Origin: Rutstroemia sp. NJR-2017a BVV2
Taxonomy: Eukaryota > Ascomycota > Leotiomycetes > Helotiales > Rutstroemiaceae
Direction of reading: 5' to 3'
Length of the DNA: 64,000 bases
Assembly: GCA_002946415.1 (NCBI GenBank)
Contig: NJPS01000051.1
Span: 112,001-176,000, forward strand
Both the position numbers and the translations under genes were made by a program. The notes under the pieces are model-generated. The model made no database searches, was not told the DNA's origin, and saw only the letters and a program-made list of their open reading frames with translations. Positions 21,230 through 33,629 of this stretch are shown here, piece by piece; within the stretch, counting starts at the first letter, position 1; the number at the start of each line of letters is the position of its first letter.

Positions 21230-22177
21230 TTTCAGGAACGGCAAAGACTGCTTGCCAGATTTTTCGGTTTAAATGACTTTGTAGTTAATGAGAGAAGAGG
21301 AGGCTCTTGAAATGTGCTTGTGCGAGCAGTGCTAGGTGACCTTGAAATGAGGAGGAGAAGGGATATCTCATAGTGAACTATCATGAATCATGGAATCGTC
21401 ACCGGTTTATCCCAAGGACTTGACTTCTTCGTTTCTCTTCTCTTTGCTCTGTGGCATGTATCTTTTGCTCACTAGAGCTAGTGAGCTATGCGGCTGTAGT
21501 ATATTCGTGGGTGCACTTGCACACCGTCGAGGTGCGCAAGCAGTATGGCCGTTGCTGTAGGTCTGGGAGCCATGCTCGACGATGGAGTAAAAGCGTGGAC
21601 TTCTGGTCTTGCATCCGACCCCTTACATATTCTCCCCTCTTTTTAGTCCCAAGCTACATTTAACTCTGTTAGCTCCTTTTCTGTATGTTATCTGATTTGT
21701 GTATCATGGAGAGGCGGTTACTACCAAAAGCCGCTTAGTCATCTAGCCGTTTTCCTCGTTCCTGGGTTTGCAGCTTGCACCATTTCCTTCATCACGATAA
21801 GTGAGCACTGATCACAAATTCAATGCCCTTTTCATGTCTTTGATACCAGTCTCTGCGATTATTCGCGATATTTCGCGTTTGAGGCATTATTCTCGCGTCT
21901 GAGGGTTTTTTTGCGATTGAGTGGTGCCTAAAATGTGGCTCTCCATACATACCGATCCCGTTGCATGTCAATTGGCTGTCAAAACCGACAATCCATGACC
22001 ATGGCGTTCTTAAGGCGAGCCAGACTCTTCAAGGTCAGCACTGCCTCCGCCCTATGTCGATCATCACGAGATAGCTGGTGAACATGCCATGGATATCGCA
22101 AACATAACCTCAGATGTTCTTTTCGCAACCATGCTTCAGTCGAGAGTCAATGGTGTTCCCAGGCAAGAAGTATCGCA
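21230..22177. other. Intergenic region, nothing recognised
   Basis: About 0.95 kb without a credible exon. A short stretch near 21860-21925 is rich in TCGCG motifs (several TTCGCG/TCGCGT elements in 60 bp). The segment before 22178 should include the promoter of the membrane protein. Confidence 0.45.
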
Positions 22178-24141
22178 ATGGCTATACAAGGCTTCGCATT
22201 ATACATCGCCATAGCGAATGCGGTCCTTTGGGCATCTGCAAATGCTGCTAATGTCACCAGTGCTTCCAACAATACCATCATAATACACAAAGACGATCCG
22301 AACGTCTACTGCACAGAAACTCAATGGTATAATGTCTTGTTCTTCTACGCGAGCAATTAGTAGGTCCTCACTTTCTCTTCTGAGACGGGGCTGGCTAACC
22401 CCTCCGAGCGCCATACATGCTGCGACGGTGCTTTCACTTCCTGGAGAAAGCGCCTGGGCGTCGGCCGCATACAAAGCATGCTGTCTCTTAGTACCATACG
22501 CTGGTGTACGACGAGGACTGAATGTCTTCATGAGAGCTAGCGCGTTAGCGAAGACCCCACTCCAGATGGCCGCACGAGCAAATGCTTTGTGCATGGTAGT
22601 GCGTTCTCAAGACTGGACCCCACTTGATGGCGACATTATCGAAGGATGCGATATCAAACCAGAGAATCCCGAAGAGGATTGCAAGACCCCCGCTGAAGCT
22701 CCAGGTTCGGAAAAGCATACGCAAGTTGAAGTCCGCAGCATCCCGGAAGCTTCAATCTCTGCGAATGCAGAGTGCAGTATTCAAATACAGGACAATTCAA
22801 CGGGGAGCACAAATGTAAACGCCGAGCAAAAGGTACTATTAGAGGTTCGAGCACCATACGCACATTATGCTCCGAAGACAATATTAGGCAAAATTGGATC
22901 ATTCATGCTTCAGTCGTACCGATTTCGTGCCATGCCTCTGCACCACCAGCTGGTTTACACAGACGACGTCCAGTTACATGGTGTATGCCAACTCCCACCT
23001 GGCTACACCCTCTGCTTTGTTCCTCCGCATATGTCTGTTCGACCCCGTAGGAATCCAAATGGTGAACAGACATCTTCCCTTACTATCTCGTCCCAATTCT
23101 CCGCACTGCAGGTTCTTTGGTCGATTACGCAGACAGGTATCGGCTCCTATACTTTATACAAGTCAAGAGGATCGCAACTCGATATCTACGGCTACGCTGC
23201 GTTTGGTTTGACGGTTATTCCGTATGTTATTGCTAGCATTATCAATTTACTGGCTAGCTTGGTGAGCAGGCAATACGACGATGTCTTTCTCGTTCATTCG
23301 AAAATTATGGATGAAGCTGTTGCTCGAGGTGGTTGGGTAGATGGAGCTGTTGGCACAGTGGATAGGATGGACAGTGACGATGAAGGCATGTGCGAGGATG
23401 ACGAGCTCGGAAAGATAGGAAACATATCGGTTGTTTTCAAAAGCGATGGGAGTGAGGATGGAAATTTCAAATGCACAGCGACGTCCGTCGATGGTTCCTT
23501 CAATTACAACCTCGAACCTGCAGCATCTGTCGACCTTTCCACACTTAGCAAGGTCAAGAAGTTCCTAGGATATATAAATAAAATATTCCTCGACCCAGCA
23601 GAAGCAGAAAAGAAATTGTTAAAAAAGCGAAAGAAAGAAAAGAAAGATCCATCCCGCCACATCCTTACAATCCCATCTCATGGCCCCTTCACACGTCTAC
23701 CATCAACGCACTCAGAACCCCTATTTCTCTTCCTCGCCACCGCTCTTCTCATAGCTGCTGTCGCTGCTCCGTATATCATTATCTATATTCTAACCGGGTG
23801 GAAAAGACGACAAGCCACGGGCAATCAATCGAATTTCACCATCCATTGGCTGATCCTGGGGCAAACGTCTGGGTTGACAATTGCAGAATTCGAAAGACAT
23901 ACAGGGAGGGGTTATTGGGGATGGATATTGCTCTTTGTGGTTGTGTGCTACAGCGTAAGTAATACTTGCCGCAGATATCATTGCAGAGCCATTCCTTGCT
24001 ATGCTCGGGTGCCTGAGTGGTAATACACTTTCTATGTACAGGTATGGTAGCTGACATCTGGACTTGCAGTGGTCTCCGATTGGTGGATTAATTGTCGTCG
24101 CACAGGAAATGTACGAGATTGGGAATTGCTCGTCGTTTTAA
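22178..24141 (+). CDS. Fungal multi-pass membrane protein, unknown function
   Basis: 599-residue protein of a fungal integral-membrane family without assigned role. Exons 22178-22359, 22409-23954, 24070-24141. Residues 1-24 are a signal-peptide-like segment (FALYIAIANAVLWASANA). Then comes a short extracellular stretch and YCTETQWYNVLFFYASNY, joined over intron 1 to AIHAATVLSLPGESAWA, the most conserved part of the family as I recall it. Hydrophobic helices follow near residues 80-105, 230-250 and 270-300, a charged Lys-rich loop near 460, and two helices near the end (FLFLATALLIAAVAAPYIII; WGWILLFVVVCYSW). The third exon supplies the terminal helix SPIGGLIVVAQEMYEIGNC. The last intron (115 bp) is longer than most. 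Probably a plasma or endomembrane protein. Confidence 0.75.
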
Positions 24142-24451
24142 CTGCAATCAATGCTAGTTCGAAATTATGCAATAGACACTGGTTGTACGATCACCAGAAT
24201 TCAGCTTTGTGCATGCGGATCTTTCCTCCAATGGAGCATCTGAAAGCTATCGGAACAGTAGCGTCACAACTATGCGATGATGTAGCTATCATTGACGTTC
24301 ATAATTCGTGGTAAACACATTACACTAACACAAATAACCCCCAAACAGGCCAAAGAAATGAATGACCGACAAACAGCTGTGCCACCTACTTCCACGCTTC
24401 TGATCGAAAAAGCTACTCTTCCTACCTAATTTAGACCATCTATTAGACCGA
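24142..24451. other. Convergent intergenic spacer
   Basis: 310 bp between the 3' ends of the membrane protein and the alcohol oxidase genes. No coding frame; both 3' UTRs and terminators must lie here. Confidence 0.5.
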
Positions 24452-27132
24452 TCAAAGACGAGCCGTCGCAATTGCGCTCAATTCACCCGGAGCATGGTAT
24501 GTAGGAACCTTCATCTCCAAAGCCTTCCCACTATATCCCAAATCTTCAGCCACAAGCATAGCACACTTCTCACCGATGAGCAGAGCAGTCGAGACTAGCA
24601 ATCTATTAGACGCGCTCTTTGCAGTGATTTCCGAGGTCAAAAAAACTTACAAGTATTGCATCCGACGTTATCCGGACAGATCGAAAGATCCGCAACCTTG
24701 AGACCTTGTACGCCATGCACGTTGAGACGTTCATCGAGCACGCCGTGCTTGACGATGGAGTTGCCGTTGCGGGGTGCCATAGAACATGTCTTTTTATTAT
24801 CAGTATTATATTGTGAAAGGGAGGAAGCGGGTAAGTGAAGTGAGGAGGAGGGAACGTACACCCAATGAATGCCATGTCGTCTCGACGTGGCGCTTGACCC
24901 ATTCCTCGACGTGCTCGATGTCTTTCTTGCTGTACTTGAGGTCTTCTTGTAGATGGCGCTTGTTGCTGTTGAGGTAGGAGATCTTGGGGGGTTTGCCTTC
25001 TTCGACAGGCATTGTCCACTGATTTTATTTTTCTATTAGTAAAGTGCTCTATTTCCGTCGTGAGAAGGGGAGCAAATGACTTACAGAGCCGTGCTGGATA
25101 CCAGCAGTTACGTTGCCTGGGAGAGCATACGCATTGGTTGTTTGAAGATCCATATCCTTGGCTCGTGCTGGGGAGTCGAATGCGTAGAGTGGATGCATAT
25201 TTTGGACTTCTCCTGCATAGGCATCCATACGACGGGCAGTTTCACCTGGATGCTGTTAGCGATTGCGAGTACAAGACAATGGATTAGGAGGGAGCAGTAC
25301 GCGATTTGATGTAGCCCCAAACCATAGGCGCCATGTCTCTCTCATCGTTCATGAACCCTGCGTCAAAGTCCGGAGCTTCGTACGGATCAGGTGAGAGAAT
25401 ATGAGTTGAGCCACGGGAGAACGGATACTCGAGGAAATGGAACATGGTGAAGAAGTTTCCTGGTGGCCTGATGGATTTCAGTTAACATTCGCGCGCACTG
25501 GCTTAGAGGACGAGGATGAGGACTTACATCAACATGTGATCACCGAACCAGCCAGCAATAACTGAGTAATGCATCACCGGCTTGTCGGGCTTATTCTTGA
25601 AATAGCTGTTCCATCCAGACCTGAAATGTGGAGTCGGCCAACTATCCATCTCTTTGAGTTCTTCCTCGGTTGGTCGGATCTTGACACCGGCATCGATGCC
25701 GTTGGTGGCGAGGGGACCTGTTCCTTTGAGGTTCCATTCATCGAAGACTTTCTTTTGGACTTCTGGAACACCGCGGGCGAAGTCGTCAAAACTTTCGGTT
25801 CCGGGTTTCGCACGGTAGACTTGAGTGATTTAGTTTTATGAATATGAAAGGGGATGAGGGGGGCTTACCCGAGAACGTCAAGTAATGGTCTTGGAAGTTG
25901 AGACCAACGCCCGGCAAGTCGACGATGGGCTTGACGCCTACTTTTTGTAACTTTTGTGGGTCACCAATGCCGCTGCGTTGCAAGATCAATGGGGACGATA
26001 ACGTGCCACCGGATACAACGACTTGTTTTCGAGCACGGAAGATTCGAGGACGTTGCTTTGGACGTTAGCGACGACGGGCTTTGGGAAAGAGTTGAGATGA
26101 CTTACGTTGGGATGGAGTGGCTTGGTAGGAACAGTTTGCACTCCGACGCATCGTCCGTTCTCGATGATGACATTGTCGACCTTGGTATTGCACATGAGGT
26201 GGAGATTGGAGTGTACGGCTCGCGTGGAGTGGATATAGGCGTGGGCTGAGTCGCTGCGTCGACCAGTCTGATGAAACGAGGTTAATTGCTCATTCCGGCA
26301 AGTAAAGGATAATACTCACATCTCGGTTGATCCATTTCAGCCAATGCTCCGCACCACTGTTGTTGTTGTCACTATGAGTGTATGGCGAAGTGGTTGGAGA
26401 TGAGACTTACTGTCCTGTTACTAGATCTTGCAGATCATCGGTCGTAGGAATACCCTGAGATTCAGCGGCCCTCAAGAAATCCTGCATAACAGGATATGTA
26501 TAGTTACCAAAGGAGACTTTGATAGGTCCATCAAAACCATGGATGTCCCTGGTACAGTCAGCTAGCTATCATGAAGCCAGAAATCTCTGGATGGGTGAAC
26601 AAACCTGTTGTTGCACGCCCTCTGATAAGTCTCATGTTTCTTCATCAACGGGATAAGTTCCTTCGTACTCCACCCCTTCGCCTGGAAGTCATCATAATCC
26701 GACGCAGACGCTCGAGTGTACATCATGAAGTTGATCGAGGAGCCTCCACCAAGGATATGTGCGCAGGGAACGACGGCCCTGCGACCACCGAGCCATTCTG
26801 ATGGTCGTGAATAGTAGAATGAGGCAGTTCTGCTGTCGAGCTTCATGTTCTTGGGGACTGGGTCCGTCAGATCACCGCACATATATATCACTAGATGGAT
26901 CGTACGTACATATGCCTGGGCGGTAAACCCATGGGTCGTTGAGATTGCTTTCGCCTGCTTCGATGAGGAGGACTTGGAGATTGTGGTCGAGGTTTGCAAG
27001 TCTGGGTTTGGTCAGCGTTGGGCGTCCAGCGATTTTTCCCTCTCGACCCGTTCAGACATACCTCCCAGCTATCACACATCCAGTACTCCCCCCTCCGCAG
27101 ACAATGATATCGAACTCATCCGGGATCGTCAT
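24452..27132 (-). CDS. AOX1: Alcohol (methanol) oxidase, peroxisomal GMC flavoenzyme
   Basis: FAD-dependent oxidase converting short primary alcohols such as methanol to aldehyde and H2O2 (EC 1.1.3.13). Thirteen exons: 27132-27062, 27001-26910, 26857-26605, 26548-26411, 26356-26320, 26267-26106, 26055-25869, 25819-25528, 25467-25301, 25245-25085, 25018-24860, 24789-24651, 24594-24452. They total 666 residues, almost exactly the known enzyme length. The N-terminus has IPDEFDIIVCGGGSTGC (FAD site). ILGGGSSINFMMYTRASASD is the GMC signature, GAEHWLKWINRDTGRRSDSA matches methanol oxidases closely, and the catalytic His segment is VETTWHSLG. The C-terminus is ARL, a peroxisomal PTS1-type tripeptide. 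In non-methylotrophic fungi such enzymes are linked to methanol from pectin or lignin. Exon 5 is only 37 nt. Confidence 0.93.
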
Positions 27133-28673
27133 GTTGGATGCTTCGTTGGACACTTGTGTGGTGTAGTATCGATCTCAATCTCAATCCCAATCTCAAGCTT
27201 CGAAGCTCCCCAAACTAAAACACTTCGATATCAAGTGCCCATCCTGAACTCCATTCCCCTCATCCCCTTATATCCCACTCCCCGGATATACGGAAAACCC
27301 CCTTTAAGGGTTGGTAGCACTGGGCGATACTGCCGCTCTACGGATGATATGCCATTACGCAGACCGCAGACATCCCATTGGTTTCCAACCAATATCAGCG
27401 CCACCCCTCACCCCTTTGAACCATAAACTCAGGATAATCAGACCATGTCCAAAGCTCTTACCCCTCATCTTGTCCCACCGGGAGCTGGTGCGAAGGTTGT
27501 GATTGATGGGCGAGTACGAGGATATACGTACACTCTCGAGCTACGAGAGGGATCGAGCAAATGAGGAGCTCAATCGGGGCGTGGGGAACCTTGGGCATGA
27601 GAACTTATGCTGTGCTTAGAGTCTTAGCAGAGATACTTTGGGTTTTACCCCGCAGTGTTCTTGGAGACGTGCGTGCATAAAGGGGAGTTGAGATTGCAGC
27701 CAGGCATGGGGGAAAAAAGGTTTGACAAGAGACGAGGTGCATGAGTTCAAGTTCTGGAGCTGGTCGAGAATATGTACTCTGTGTGACTTCATAGAGGTTG
27801 CAGATCTGAGCTCTGTGAGCTTTGAGAAAACTTCCTCGTGTCAAAATACAATAGCGATAGAGGATTTGAGATATCAAAACCAGACTCCACAAACCTCGCA
27901 CTCACTACCGTAAGCTAGCTAGCCGGCTCATCTGCCATCAAACATGCGCCATCCGCCTCCCGATCGGCGACTTTCTCCACCCACAAACAGCTCGTAGTGT
28001 AGGAGAAGAAGCCACTGTATGCTCCACCCACCCTCAAGGAAGCTCATCATACAGTAGACTGCGGGAATATTCTTAGATGCAGGCTAACTTAGACCGGAAG
28101 ATCCAGTAGCGGAATGCGGGGTCAAGGCCGCTTTAGCCGGGATCCGTTTCCACCACTCCCCGATGTGCGATTCCTATGCAGCGTTGATATTGCACGAGCG
28201 GCGCCGTTGCGTCTGCATGAAGCGGGCAGGGATTTGTACGGAAATAACTTGGGGGCGGGGATGCGAGAGGGGGATTGGAGGGCTCGGGTGAGGTGCGTCT
28301 GGTGTTGTGTACGTAGTGGGTGAGCTGCAGATGCTCTTGGTAAGTTTTGGCTGCAGATTTGTATTGGTGTATCAAGGTAAGTGGCAGCAGAGTAGGACTG
28401 AAATACTGGAAGAGACTTGCAGCATCATATTCTTGCATAGAAGAAATACTTGATTGGACCCGTTCTTGCCAATATCGCAACCTGCTAACGTAGATGCACC
28501 CAGACAGACTCCTTTATGTACACAGCCAGGTATCCAATTCATAATTCTACTCCCCATCCACTAGCCTAAATGCCCACATCCGTGATACAAGCAGGATCTC
28601 AACCACCTGCGCAATCTGCACATGCAGTGGAGGGTGCGGCCTCAGTTCAGGAAAACACCATCCATATCATCCA
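27133..28673. other. Upstream region of the alcohol oxidase gene, gene-free
   Basis: 1.5 kb with only short unrelated frames on both strands. It must contain the oxidase promoter. A GC-rich island lies at 28110-28320; neither strand there encodes anything I recognise. Confidence 0.45.
27267..27272 (-). promoter_or_regulatory. Possible TATA element of the alcohol oxidase gene
   Basis: GATATAAGGGG on the minus strand, about 140 bp before the start codon. Position is reasonable for a fungal TATA box; there is no other evidence. Confidence 0.25.
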
Positions 28674-28928
28674 TCAGTTATCTTGAAGTCGAAGCTGGAT
28701 CCTCCTCAGGTCGGCTTTGAGTTGAGCGATCTTCTCATCGATTTTACTGCACACTTCTTGGATATCGGGCTTCTTGTCTTCGTTGGCTTGCAGGAGATCT
28801 GAGGCGTCGTGCGCTCGATGATCGAGTGTGGATATGTCGGGGGTGGATTGAGGGGTTTGGTGGATGGCATCTTGCGAGGCGGTGGAGGTTGTGCTGGATT
28901 CTGCTGTTGATTGCTCCAACAAAGGCAT
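28674..28928 (-). CDS. Small coiled-coil protein, hypothetical
   Basis: 84-codon frame with ATG at 28928. The first 45 residues are Ser/Thr/Gln-rich and disordered; the last 35 (IQEVCSKIDEKIAQLKADL and RRIQLRLQ) form an amphipathic heptad pattern ending just before the stop. The organised C-terminus suggests a real small protein. No family recognised and no intron evidence. Confidence 0.4.
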   Translation of the reverse strand: MPLLEQSTAESSTTSTASQDAIHQTPQSTPDISTLDHRAHDASDLLQANEDKKPDIQEVCSKIDEKIAQLKADLRRIQLRLQDN

Positions 28929-29414
28929 TTTGATGATAGGATGGAGTCGTTGGCGAATGAGGTTTTTGGTTGTTGGTTGATATTGATAATTTGATGTAGG
29001 CGGAGTCTCGTCGTTGAAGTTAACGCATTCGAGGTGTGATATGATGAATGATGCGATATGGAGAAAGACGCAACAAGAAAAGGAAACAGAGCATGTTTAC
29101 AACAAGATGGCTATCAATACGAACGGTTGTCTAAGTGAATGAGGTACAACAGAGCTCCAGAACTCGGACCATTCCAATATATGGCAGCAATCAAGGAACA
29201 AATTTGAAGCGAGTGCTTATTTGCTTTGGTGAATTGGAATTGAAACGAGTCCAGGGTAACTTCCATTTCCATTCTCGCATCGCGGCATCTTCGTGGCTGA
29301 GACGATTATACACCACTTCTCCTGTGATTCCTATCCATACATAAGCCAAACAGCATTCTACTCCCCAACTAGACTCTCACGGGACATAAGCCACACATAC
29401 TCCACAAACTCATC
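28929..29414. other. Intergenic spacer
   Basis: Nearly 500 bp between two short minus-strand hypotheticals. No coding signal; a CT-rich block begins at 29430 inside the next frame. Confidence 0.4.
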
Positions 29415-29930
29415 TCATCCATCTCCCGTCTGCTCTTCCCCGCCTTCATTTCCCTCACCCTTCTCACTCTCCACCTCAACAATCCTTACCTTCTTCTTTC
29501 CTCTCTTCTTCTTCCCCCTCGCATCCTTCCTCCGTCTTCTCCGCCTTCTATCTCTACCCACCCTCTTCCTACTAACTCTCTTTCTCTTCTCCCATCTCCT
29601 ATGAAATAAATACATATACCCCAACACGGCCAAGATAATCATTCCAATCACACAGCCAACCACAATCCCCACCACCGGATTGGTCTGGCCATTCGCCGGC
29701 GGTTGCGTGTCAAGTGTGTAGGAAGTATCATTATCCGAGCTCGAGGATGATGAAGAAGTGATGAGTTTGATGTATGAGGTATACGTTCTAGTAGGGGCAG
29801 AGACGATGATAGTTATGAATTGCTCGCGGATAAGGTGAGACAGAGTAGGCATAAGAGTGGCGGGGGTCAAGGTGGACGAGGCACTAGGAGAAGCATTGGA
29901 GAAGATGGGAAGAAACATTAGGGGCGCCAT
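29415..29930 (-). CDS. Single-pass membrane protein with basic tail, hypothetical
   Basis: 171-codon frame, ATG 29930. The N-terminal 95 residues are Ser/Thr-rich (probably outside the cell), then comes one clear helix (NPVVGIVVGCVIGMIILAV), then a very basic tail with runs of Arg and Lys (RDRRRRRRRK), ending in acidic/Gly residues. Extracellular Ser/Thr, one helix and a basic cytosolic stop-transfer is the layout of small fungal sensor-like membrane proteins, but there is no sequence family I can name. Low-complexity coding makes the exact ends uncertain. Confidence 0.5.
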   Translation of the reverse strand: MAPLMFLPIFSNASPSASSTLTPATLMPTLSHLIREQFITIIVSAPTRTYTSYIKLITSSSSSSSDNDTSYTLDTQPPANGQTNPVVGIVVGCVIGMIILAVLGYMYLFHRRWEKRKRVSRKRVGRDRRRRRRRKDARGKKKRGKKKVRIVEVESEKGEGNEGGEEQTGDG

Positions 29931-30571
29931 GACTTGTGCGAGACGCTGAAGCGTGAGAAGCTGCGCAGAAGTACACTGCGTCTACAAAGCAGAAATGAAA
30001 CTGATGCTGAGGCGATTGGGGTCGAATTGAACGAGGATTGAGCGACATTTTAAAATACAATGAGCATACTCATGAAGGAGAGCATTCACGAACAAGGCTT
30101 CTAGACAATTATTGGTTAGAAAAGAATGAGGATTGTCTTGTGAACGTGGCGCGTTGGGTTGAACTCAGGTTGTACGGGCTCCGATGAAGGGTGGGTATTC
30201 GTTGGCATCAGTCCATATAGCCGAAATGGCAAGGCAACTCTTGTATTTGAGGAGAATGAATTGGTAGCTAGAGGAGCGCATGAGTGAATCATTCGTCATG
30301 ATATATTGAAGATGTTGGCCTCATTTGTTAGTTATTTGGATATTCAACACAAGAAATTCTATGTCCATTCCATTAAGTCACCTCCATCTTTCGTGGGGCT
30401 TCCATACATAAATCTTCAAATTCTGATAGGGATGTCCAATTCCTGTTCCTAGACGCCTACTCTAATAGCCCCATAAGCTCAAAGAAAATGATTCGCCCGC
30501 TATCCGTACTTTCAAACGAAAATTGACCCTAACTCCTGATTCTTCAGACTTATCCTGCTACGTAGGCCACC
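29931..30571. other. Intergenic spacer
   Basis: 640 bp; short frames only. Likely contains the promoter of the single-pass membrane protein and the 3' UTR of NLR-like gene 1. Confidence 0.4.
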
Positions 30572-33500
30572 CTATGCGGGCTCGGACAAATCTTTCGAGA
30601 ATTTCTCGTAGCCCTTATATGCAGTGATGGTCGCATGGGAATCTGACCCAAAAACTTTGGCAAGACCAGCACAAGCCTCCCTGAAAACTTTCTTGGCCTC
30701 TTCTGGACGATTGCCCAGAAGATGCATCACTTCCGCAAGATGTGCCTTGGCTCTGATCGTTTCTGGATGTAGATCACCCATGTTTCCCTCATAAGCACGG
30801 GAGACATGTCGATATAAACCAGCTGCTTCCGTATAGCTTAATGCGTCGCCCCTTTCGCGTTTCGCAGCCGCCATATGTGAAAGGCATTGGAGCGTCCAAT
30901 GATGTTGAGAACCGAAAATGCGTGTCAGTCCTTCAAGGGCCCTTCCGTGCAACGCGTCAATGGTATCCAGAATTTCTTCTCTCCCATTGCCGAGGGGGAG
31001 TTGACCTCGAAGTATCTCACCCTTGACTGTAAGACTGTTGAGATAGTCAGGGTGAGATTCGCCAAGGACCCTTTTCCTCCCCATCAGTGTGAGGTCGATC
31101 TTATGCAGAGCTCCGGTGTGTTGACCCAAGCCAGCGAGTATAATAGCTTGAAGATGCAGACTACTAAGCTGCTCAGGATGGAAGTCGTCCGCCTCGAATG
31201 TTCCACTGGTATAAATCTGAGTTCTGTCGACCAAGACTTGTGAGCTAAGGTTCTGGGCAGCTTGATATCCTTCTTTTAATCTTAGACATTCGGCGATCTG
31301 ATATCGGCTTGTTAGTGTATCAGGATGCTGATCGCAGTCCAACCAGGGACCTTGTTCTCGAGAGGCAAGAATCGAACGATTCATGGTCAGTGCCTCATCG
31401 TACCGCCCTTGAGCCAGAAGCACCAGAGCTATGTTGCTTCTACAGGTCAATACAAGAGGGTGAGAATCTGAGAGGTGTGCAGCTAGTCCATTGGCAGCGT
31501 TGGTGAGAAGGTCTTCGACTTCATTAAAGTCATGCAAAGAAACTGCCTTTGAAAGCATTATCCTTGCTTTAATAGTCTTGATGTACTGAGTCTGTGGATG
31601 ATCGTCACCCTGTGATACTTGGCTACCACGTATTGCACCTTCCACAAATCGAAGAGCATCATTGAATCTACCAGACTTGTGCAGAACAGTTGCAAGATGT
31701 TGGCAGCTTATCAAAGTGTCTGGATGGTTCGTTCCAAGGAAGGTGGCCCGTTTTCTGAATGCGGTAGAGAACTCGATCTCAGCTGCCTGGTAATTTCCCG
31801 CTAGCATAAGAGCCATGCCGTAATCGTCGATGCTGACACACAAGTCATGGTCGGGTACACGCATAGATTCTTGAGTGTGGCGAATTCGTCGGAAAAGATC
31901 GACAACATCTGACTTGTTGGTACCTTCGGACAGGTACAGTATTCCCTCAATACGTTTCTTCCATAGTTCCTCTGGTTGATCTTCAGCATATGTTTGCAAC
32001 GCGTCTCTGAGTTCCCCGTACTTGGCCAATATATCCAGTAATGAAAGATGATTTTGCACGATATCGAGGTGCTCATGCGGTATAGCCTCCGGTAGTGTAT
32101 CGACAGCAGCTGTGGCCATCTGCAGTGCTTCGTTGTAGAGACCTATGCGGATTAGGTACTTGGACTCCTTGTTATACACTGAGGCCATTGAGATCCGGAC
32201 AGCGTCGCTACTTTTACTTCCATCTTTCAAGAAGTGCTCAAAGCAACCTTTCCACCATCCTCTATCGTCAGAATCAGGCTCAGGGTAATGCGTCCCGAAG
32301 GCCACGACGGCTTGGTTGTACCATTCAACTTCTTGCTCGATATCTTCTTGGTCCGTCACAGGTCGCTCACCTGTAATCATTTTCTTTAGAGAGAGATAGA
32401 CGAGGGGGTGCACACTATAGGTTCCTTCAAAGTCTTTCTCTGTGACGAGAAAGTGTCCTTTTAATATGCACAAAACAACGATTAGATCAAGTGGATCGAC
32501 TAATGAGGTAATGACTGATCGAGGTACTAGGCTGCCACCCAGATAGTATAAATGATGCAGAACTCGTGCGGCAGAAGGATAATTCTTGCGAAACTTCCGA
32601 ATGTTGATGACACCATTTCCTATGACAGACTCCTCTTCAGAAACCGTGAACAATGGATCGAGAGAGCTTAGCAGACGTAGCTTGAATTGATCGTTCGTCT
32701 TGTAAATTGAGATGAACTGGGATAGTTTCATCGACGTATCATTAAGGAGGTTTGATATTTGTATAATTGCCCTTGGTAAGCAACCCACGAAGAGGACGAT
32801 CTCGCGGAGCTGTTCGTCTGTCGACAATTCGAAGAGATCAACCGTCAATCTGTCTCTCAGTAGGCACATGGATGGTTCTAGCTCAAGTCCGCCGACTTCG
32901 AATATATTATGCGGCCCACTGAGAAGACACCCATTCGCCTTGCTTCGTGTGATCAATATTATTGCTCCTTCAAAGCGCTGTAATCTATCAATCAGTCGAC
33001 CGTGTTCGCTAGCCTGCAGTAAAAGATCGAAATGTTCTCCCGCATCGACAACCAACAAGCTTGTGGGATCTCGGCCCGGCCGAAGCCATTCCTCGAGTGG
33101 TTCGTTGTCGTCAGCAGAGGCTCTGAGCAAGTTTTCTGGTCCGAACCAGTAAATTGATGCGGATGAGGTCTCTCGTATGTGGTAGATGAGTTCGGTTATG
33201 AGCTCAGTTTTGCTATTTCTCCTTAACATCCCCATCGTTATCACTGTGAGTTGAAACGTACCCTATTCCCCCAAGTCCTACAACTGCCAATCTACTCTTT
33301 TGATCGGGTTTCCATAGGCTTAGAAGCCTTGGCAAGGTGGAAGTTCGTCCAACAAAGTTAGGATTCCGACGAGGTAGGAATTTGAACTCAGACTCTCGTG
33401 GGGTGGTCTCGACAGCTGCGCCTACAGATCTCTCAAGCGCTTTCTCGACAGCTTCTCTCACGGACTGCTCAATGATGGTGTTTATTTCTCGAGTATCTGC

Positions 33501-33629
33501 AATCGCATCTTTTGCCGTATCCTGTAGCTTTACCGAGAGGTTCTCCACTGCGTCGTCTAGGGACTTGTTCAAATGTTGGCTGATATGTTCGGAAAGTTTG
33601 GTAAGGACGTATGGGTCCGTATCAGACAT
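30572..33629 (-). CDS. NLR-like STAND protein: NB-ARC plus kinesin-light-chain-type TPRs
   Basis: Predicted signal-transducing ATPase, the architecture fungi use in non-self recognition and regulated cell death. Exons 33629-33262 and 33212-30572; 1002 residues. The 49-bp intron splits the P-loop, which only becomes GLGGIGKTE after splicing (K124). FVGRTSTLPRLLSLW precedes it; the kinase-2 strand is SLLVVDAG (D near 179), then IILITRSK and GCLPRAIIQISNLL (GxP region). The C-terminal half holds TPR units of about 42 residues, each starting (S/N)HP-x-T-L (LGTNHPDTLISCQHLATVL; LSDSHPLVLTCRSNIALVL; LGESHPDYLNSLTVKGEIL). The N-terminal 90 residues are helical, predicted amphipathic (LSEHISQHLNKSLDDAVEN) and match no effector domain I know. 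ATG 33629 is preferred; another in-frame ATG lies at 33668. Confidence 0.85.
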
